Shown here: in pieces, positions 5,552 through 8,939 of the stretch | How positions within the stretch are numbered: the stretch's first letter is position 1 | Layout of the letters: each line of letters begins with the position of its first letter | Assembly (NCBI GenBank): GCA_944369635.1 | Contig: CALVXL010000147.1 | Span: 1-8,939 of the forward strand | Direction: 5' to 3' | Length of the DNA: 8,939 bases | Origin: an uncultured Clostridia bacterium | GTDB taxonomy: Bacteria > Bacillota > Clostridia > Christensenellales > Borkfalkiaceae | The notes under the pieces: generated by a model | Databases searched by the model: none | What the model was told of the DNA's origin: nothing | Seen by the model: the letters and a program-made list of their open reading frames with translations, nothing else | Translations under genes and position numbers: made by a program

Positions 5552-6727
5552 ATGGACTATAACTTTTCCGAACGTGTAAAAAATCTTTCGGGCAACGCCA
5601 TCAGGGAAATCTTCAAGGTTCTCGGCGATAAGGAAATGATCTCCTTTGCGGGCGGCATGCCTGCGGCGGAGTGTCTGCCCGCGGCGAAAGTAAAGGAATT
5701 TGCCGACGAACTTTTAACGAGCAATCCCGTCGGCATGCTGCAATACGGCGCGACGGAAGGCTATATGCCGCTCCGCGAAAGCTTTTTGGAATATCTTAAA
5801 AAAGTCGGGATCGAGGGGTACGGAATCGACAATACGCTGGTCGTCAGCGGCGGGCAGCAGGGCATCGATTTAATGTTCAAAGCGATGACCAACGAGGGTG
5901 ATAAAATCCTCGTACAGAACCCAACCTATCTTGCGGTTCTGCATATCGCAAAGACCTACCGTCTGCAACCGATCGGCTTCGATTGCGGGGAGGACGGCGT
6001 GGATACGGACGATCTTGAAAGAAAGATCGTCGAACACAAGCCGAAACTCGTCTATATCGTGCCTAATTTTTCCAACCCGACGGGCAAGACGCTGAAAATC
6101 GAAACCCGCAAGAAAATCGTGGAACTTGCAGAAAAATATAACGTGGTGGTCATCGAGGACGATCCGTACGGGCGTATCCGCTTTGCGGGCGAACATCTGC
6201 CCTCGATCAAAAGCTTCGCTCGGCCGGGTGCCGTCGTGTATCTGACCAGCGTTTCCAAAACCATCGCGCCCGCGCTCCGCGTGGGATTTGCCGTCGGGGA
6301 CGAGCAGATCATACGCAAAATGACGGTATGCAAACAGGCGGTGGACGTGCAGACGGTTACGCTCACGCAGGCTGTAGTGGAAAAATTCATCTCTACGGGC
6401 GAGATCGACCGCGGCATTGCAAAAAGCCTGCCGATCTATAAAAAGAAAGCGGAGGCCATGCTCTCCGCGCTCGATCGGTATATGCCCGAAAGTTTTGTAC
6501 ACACTGTGCCGCAGGGCGGGCTGTTCATCTGGGGCGAATTCAAAGACGGCACCAGCGCGAAAGCCAAGTTCCGCGAAGCGGTGGCGAACAAAGTCGCGTT
6601 CGTTTCGGGCAACGATTTCTTTGCCGACGGAAGCGGCGACAATACCATGCGGCTCAACTTTTCCAACGCGACGGAAGAACAGATCGATATCGGCGTGAAA
6701 AGATTGGGAGAAATATTCAGAAAATAA
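5552..6727 (+). CDS. Fold-type I PLP-dependent aminotransferase (LysN/MocR-type class I/II)
   Basis: A 391-residue cytosolic enzyme transferring amino groups between an amino acid and a 2-oxo acid. The ATG at 5552 is chosen because GGAG (5541-5544) precedes it by 7 bases; the frame is open upstream into the YitT gene, but that part is non-coding in character. Visible motifs are QYGATEGY (64-71), VSGGQQGIDL (98-107), PNFSNPTGK (171-179, with Asn175), IEDDPYGRIRF (201-211, with Asp204 and Tyr206 that contact PLP), the Schiff-base lysine Lys236 in SVSKTIAPALRVGF, and Arg367 in MRLNFS that normally holds the substrate carboxylate. The motif set is that of the 2-aminoadipate/aromatic/branched-chain aminotransferase group. 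The substrate cannot be fixed from sequence. Co-transcription with tyrS makes an aromatic substrate tempting, but that is only context. It is the first gene of the operon. Confidence 0.9.
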   Translation: MDYNFSERVKNLSGNAIREIFKVLGDKEMISFAGGMPAAECLPAAKVKEFADELLTSNPVGMLQYGATEGYMPLRESFLEYLKKVGIEGYGIDNTLVVSGGQQGIDLMFKAMTNEGDKILVQNPTYLAVLHIAKTYRLQPIGFDCGEDGVDTDDLERKIVEHKPKLVYIVPNFSNPTGKTLKIETRKKIVELAEKYNVVVIEDDPYGRIRFAGEHLPSIKSFARPGAVVYLTSVSKTIAPALRVGFAVGDEQIIRKMTVCKQAVDVQTVTLTQAVVEKFISTGEIDRGIAKSLPIYKKKAEAMLSALDRYMPESFVHTVPQGGLFIWGEFKDGTSAKAKFREAVANKVAFVSGNDFFADGSGDNTMRLNFSNATEEQIDIGVKRLGEIFRK

Positions 6728-6735
6728 GGTGAAAC

Positions 6736-7953
6736 ATGGCTAAAAGTGCATTCGACGTATTGAAAGAAAGAGGATTCATCAAGCAGACGGTTTTCGAAGA
6801 CGATCTGAAAAAGATGCTGGAAAACGAGAAAGTTACGTTTTACGTGGGGTTCGATCCGACGGCGGACAGCTTGCATATCGGGCATTATATTCCCATCATG
6901 GCGATGGCGCATATGCAGCGCATGGGGCACAGACCCATCGCGCTCTTCGGCGGCGGAACGGGACTGATCGGCGATCCTTCGGGCAGGTCGGACATGCGCT
7001 CCATGCTGAGCAAGGAAACCATCGCGCACAACATCGCGTGCTTTAAAAAGCAGATGGAGCGGTTCATCTCCTTCGAAGGGGAAAACGCCGCGCTGATGGT
7101 CAACAACGCCGACTGGCTGGCAAACCTCAACTACATCGATTTTCTGCGCGATATCGGCGTATATTTTTCCGTCAACAAAATGCTCACGGCGGAATGCTAC
7201 AAATCCCGCATGGAAAAGGGGCTTACCTTCCTCGAATTCAACTATATGCTCATGCAGGGCTATGACTTTTTGAAGCTCTACAAAGATTACGGCTGCGTGC
7301 TGGAAATGGGCGGCGACGATCAGTGGAGCAATATGCTTGCGGGCGCGGATCTCATCCGCAGAAAGCTGCAAAAGCCCGCGTTCGCCATGACCTTTACCTT
7401 GCTTTTGACGAGCGAGGGCAAGAAGATGGGCAAGACGGCGAAGGGCGCGCTGTGGCTGGACGAAAACAAGACCACGCCCTACGAATTCTACCAGTATTTC
7501 CGCAACGTGGAGGACGTAAAGGTCAACGAATGCATGCGCCTTCTCACGTTTATGGATATGGAGGAGATCGAGGAGCTTACGAAATATAACGACGAGCGCA
7601 TGAACGCCGCAAAGGAGCGGCTCGCCTTTGAGGTGACCAAGCTCGTGCACGGCGAAGAAAAGGCGAAGGAAGCCGAGCGGCAGGCGCGCGCGGCATTCGG
7701 CGGCGGAAGCGAAGAAGATATGCCGAAAGCGGAAGTCGGCGCGGAATTGAAACAGGTAGCCGACGTCATGGTGGCGGCGGGCGTTGCCAAATCGAAGGGC
7801 GAAGCTAAGCGCCTGATCGAAGGCGGCGGCGTCGCGATCGACGACAAAAAGGTTTCCGATCCGTTTGCGGAAGTGGACGCCGCGGCGCGGGCAAAGGGCG
7901 AATTTATCCTGCACAAAGGCAAGAAAGTGCACGTCAAGATCATTCTTAAATGA
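6736..7953 (+). CDS. tyrS: Tyrosyl-tRNA synthetase
   Basis: Attaches tyrosine to tRNA-Tyr in two steps through tyrosyl-adenylate; a cytosolic homodimer in known bacterial members. It has 405 residues, a normal length. The class I signature is intact: FYVGFDPTADSLHIGHYIP with HIGH at 47-50, and KKMGKT (229-234) as the KMSKS equivalent. The tyrosine-pocket region NYMLMQGYDF (169-178) and GGDDQWSN (192-199) are present. The C-terminal S4 RNA-binding domain lies at about 338-404 (VADVMVAAGVAKSKGEAKRLIEGGGVAID). The start follows AGGTG (6727-6731), which overlaps the upstream TAA; the gap is 8 bases. The stop overlaps the next start (ATGA at 7950-7953). No T-box leader lies directly upstream, so control would come from the operon promoter. 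Confidence 0.98.
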   Translation: MAKSAFDVLKERGFIKQTVFEDDLKKMLENEKVTFYVGFDPTADSLHIGHYIPIMAMAHMQRMGHRPIALFGGGTGLIGDPSGRSDMRSMLSKETIAHNIACFKKQMERFISFEGENAALMVNNADWLANLNYIDFLRDIGVYFSVNKMLTAECYKSRMEKGLTFLEFNYMLMQGYDFLKLYKDYGCVLEMGGDDQWSNMLAGADLIRRKLQKPAFAMTFTLLLTSEGKKMGKTAKGALWLDENKTTPYEFYQYFRNVEDVKVNECMRLLTFMDMEEIEELTKYNDERMNAAKERLAFEVTKLVHGEEKAKEAERQARAAFGGGSEEDMPKAEVGAELKQVADVMVAAGVAKSKGEAKRLIEGGGVAIDDKKVSDPFAEVDAAARAKGEFILHKGKKVHVKIILK

Positions 7954-8579
7954 AAGATTATAAAAGCGTGATCGGGGAAACGGTTACGGAATACGTCGTC
8001 GAGCGTTCGCGGTTCATCACGCACCTTTGCGCAATCGGGGACGAGGACGGGGCGAAAGCCTACGTCGCAAAGATAAAAAAGGAACATTCCCTCGCCACGC
8101 ATAACTGCTATGCATACATTGCGGACGAAACGGGCAACGTGCAGAAGTTTTCCGACGACGGCGAACCGCAGGGAACGGCGGGCATGCCCATGTTGGAAGT
8201 ACTGCGCGTAAGCGGGCTGAAAAAGTGCGTTGTTGTGGTCACGCGGTATTTCGGCGGTATCAAGCTGGGCGCGGGCGGGCTGGTGCGCGCTTACGCGAAA
8301 GCCGTTTCCGACGGCGTGAAAGCGGCAAAGGTCGCGCTTTACAGGGTATGCGAATACAGGTCGGCAATCGCCGATTACGAGTATTATCCGAAAATGCTCA
8401 AATTTTCCGAAAGTAAAAAATATAAAATCATAGATACGCAATTTTCCGAAGCGGCGGAAGTGAAATTCGCCGTTCCGCGGGAAAGCCTGTCGGCGTTTAT
8501 GAAGGACTTTGCCGATTATTTCGGCGGCAGACTGAAAACGGAAAGTAAAGGTTCGGGGTATTACGCATTCGAGGAGTGA
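7950..8579 (+). CDS. yigZ: YigZ / IMPACT (UPF0029) family protein
   Basis: A 209-residue cytosolic protein. The N-terminal IMPACT/UPF0029 domain (about 16-122) carries the family hallmarks ERSRFI (18-23), ATHNCYAYI (49-57), FSDDGEPQGTAGMP (67-80) and TRYFGGIKLGAGGLVRAYA (98-116). The C-terminal part (about 136-195) fits the DUF1949 domain. Eukaryotic IMPACT is tied to translational control; the bacterial role is not settled, with a link to ribosomes or proline peptides suggested for family members. The start codon overlaps the tyrS stop as ATGA, and no clear SD site precedes it, so translation probably depends on coupling to tyrS. The pairing with a synthetase gene agrees with, but does not prove, a translation-related role. 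Confidence 0.93.
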   Translation: MKDYKSVIGETVTEYVVERSRFITHLCAIGDEDGAKAYVAKIKKEHSLATHNCYAYIADETGNVQKFSDDGEPQGTAGMPMLEVLRVSGLKKCVVVVTRYFGGIKLGAGGLVRAYAKAVSDGVKAAKVALYRVCEYRSAIADYEYYPKMLKFSESKKYKIIDTQFSEAAEVKFAVPRESLSAFMKDFADYFGGRLKTESKGSGYYAFEE

Positions 8580-8581
8580 AC

Positions 8582-8939
8582 ATGGAAATCGAAATGATCG
8601 AAAGAAAGACGCTGAAAGAAAAACCCGCCGCAGGCGAGGAGCTGGGCTTCGGCAAACTGTTTACCGATTATATGTTCAGCATGGTGTACGAAGAGGGGAA
8701 AGGCTGGCACGACGCTAAGATTTTGCCGTACGAACCCATTCCGTTCGACCCGTCCACGGCGGTGCTTCATTACGCGCAGGGCGTGTTCGAGGGCGCAAAG
8801 GCTTTCAAAAACGAAAAGGGCGAAATCCGCGTAATCCGCCTCACGGAAAACATCGCCCGCATGAAACGATCGTGCGACAGAATGTGCATGCCGCGTACGG
8901 ACGCGCACTTTGCGAGCGACGCGATTCATAAACTGGAAA
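8582..8939 (+). CDS. ilvE: Branched-chain amino acid aminotransferase, N-terminal part (cut by window end)
   Basis: The first 119 residues are visible, and the frame is open to the last base. By family the enzyme catalyses the final, reversible transamination making leucine, isoleucine and valine from their 2-oxo acids with glutamate and PLP (fold type IV). The motifs FGKLFTDYMFSMVYEEGKGW (23-42), ILPYEPIPFDPSTAVLHYAQ (47-66), GVFEGAKAF (67-75) and IRLTENIARMKRSCDRMCMP (85-104) are those of the longer, eukaryote-like BCAT group (ilvE_II type) rather than the short E. coli type. The catalytic lysine lies beyond the window. The start is supported by GAGGAG (8571-8576), made from the last codons of yigZ, with a 5-base spacer; the gap is 2 bases. 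It is the fourth gene of the operon. Confidence 0.93.
   Translation, partial: MEIEMIERKTLKEKPAAGEELGFGKLFTDYMFSMVYEEGKGWHDAKILPYEPIPFDPSTAVLHYAQGVFEGAKAFKNEKGEIRVIRLTENIARMKRSCDRMCMPRTDAHFASDAIHKLE

Noticed and set aside
6436..7932. A 498-residue open frame on the minus strand over the aminotransferase end and tyrS
   Set aside because: It lies opposite two convincingly identified genes, its composition (His/Arg/Phe/Val-rich) is that of a GC-biased antisense shadow, and no SD site or domain was recognised.
7488..8441. A 317-residue minus-strand frame over tyrS and yigZ
   Set aside because: Same reason: a shadow opposite two clear genes, with no recognisable motifs.

Overview
All genes in this window lie on the + strand. 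They are read from AGGAGG-type Shine-Dalgarno (SD) sites, sigma-A type promoters and strong intrinsic terminators. The codon choice is moderately GC-rich. The gene content (a NifU-like/GGGtGRT pair, a DUF11 repeat protein, a YitT membrane protein and an aminotransferase-tyrS-yigZ-ilvE run) suggests an anaerobic Clostridia-type Bacillota. The genus cannot be fixed from the sequence alone. No rRNA, tRNA, CRISPR array, transposase or phage gene was seen.

Region 1 (1-1822) is a two-gene operon. It encodes a NifU/IscU-like scaffold protein with a long C-terminal extension (19-711) and a GGGtGRT-family protein (724-1728), 12 bases apart, and it ends at a strong terminator (1748-1776). The second family is named only for its motif. 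The pair therefore looks like an undescribed, probably Fe-S related, two-component module, and it is the best candidate here for unknown biology.

Region 2 (1823-4409) starts with a 200-base leader holding a possible -10 element and a terminator-like hairpin ahead of the SD site. It then carries a DUF11 repeat protein divided over three successive frames (2029-3351, 3368-4126, 4128-4343). Conceptual joining restores one protein of roughly 760 residues: an N-terminal beta-rich domain followed by three DUF11 repeats. Both breaks fall just before the last strands of a repeat, and each is followed at once by an ATG. Decay, sequencing error and a true split gene are all possible. A 24-base perfect palindrome lies near the end, and a 15-bp terminator closes the region.

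Region 3 (4420-5430) is a single YitT-family membrane protein gene with a near-consensus promoter (TTGACG, 17-base spacer, TATAAT) and its own terminator.

Region 4 (5488-8939) is a tightly packed operon behind an extended -10 promoter. It encodes a fold-type I PLP aminotransferase, tyrosyl-tRNA synthetase, a YigZ/IMPACT-family protein and the start of a branched-chain aminotransferase cut off by the window end. Gaps are 8, -4 and 2 bases, so these genes are probably co-transcribed and partly translationally coupled. Two aminotransferases flanking tyrS give the cluster an amino-acid metabolism and translation theme.
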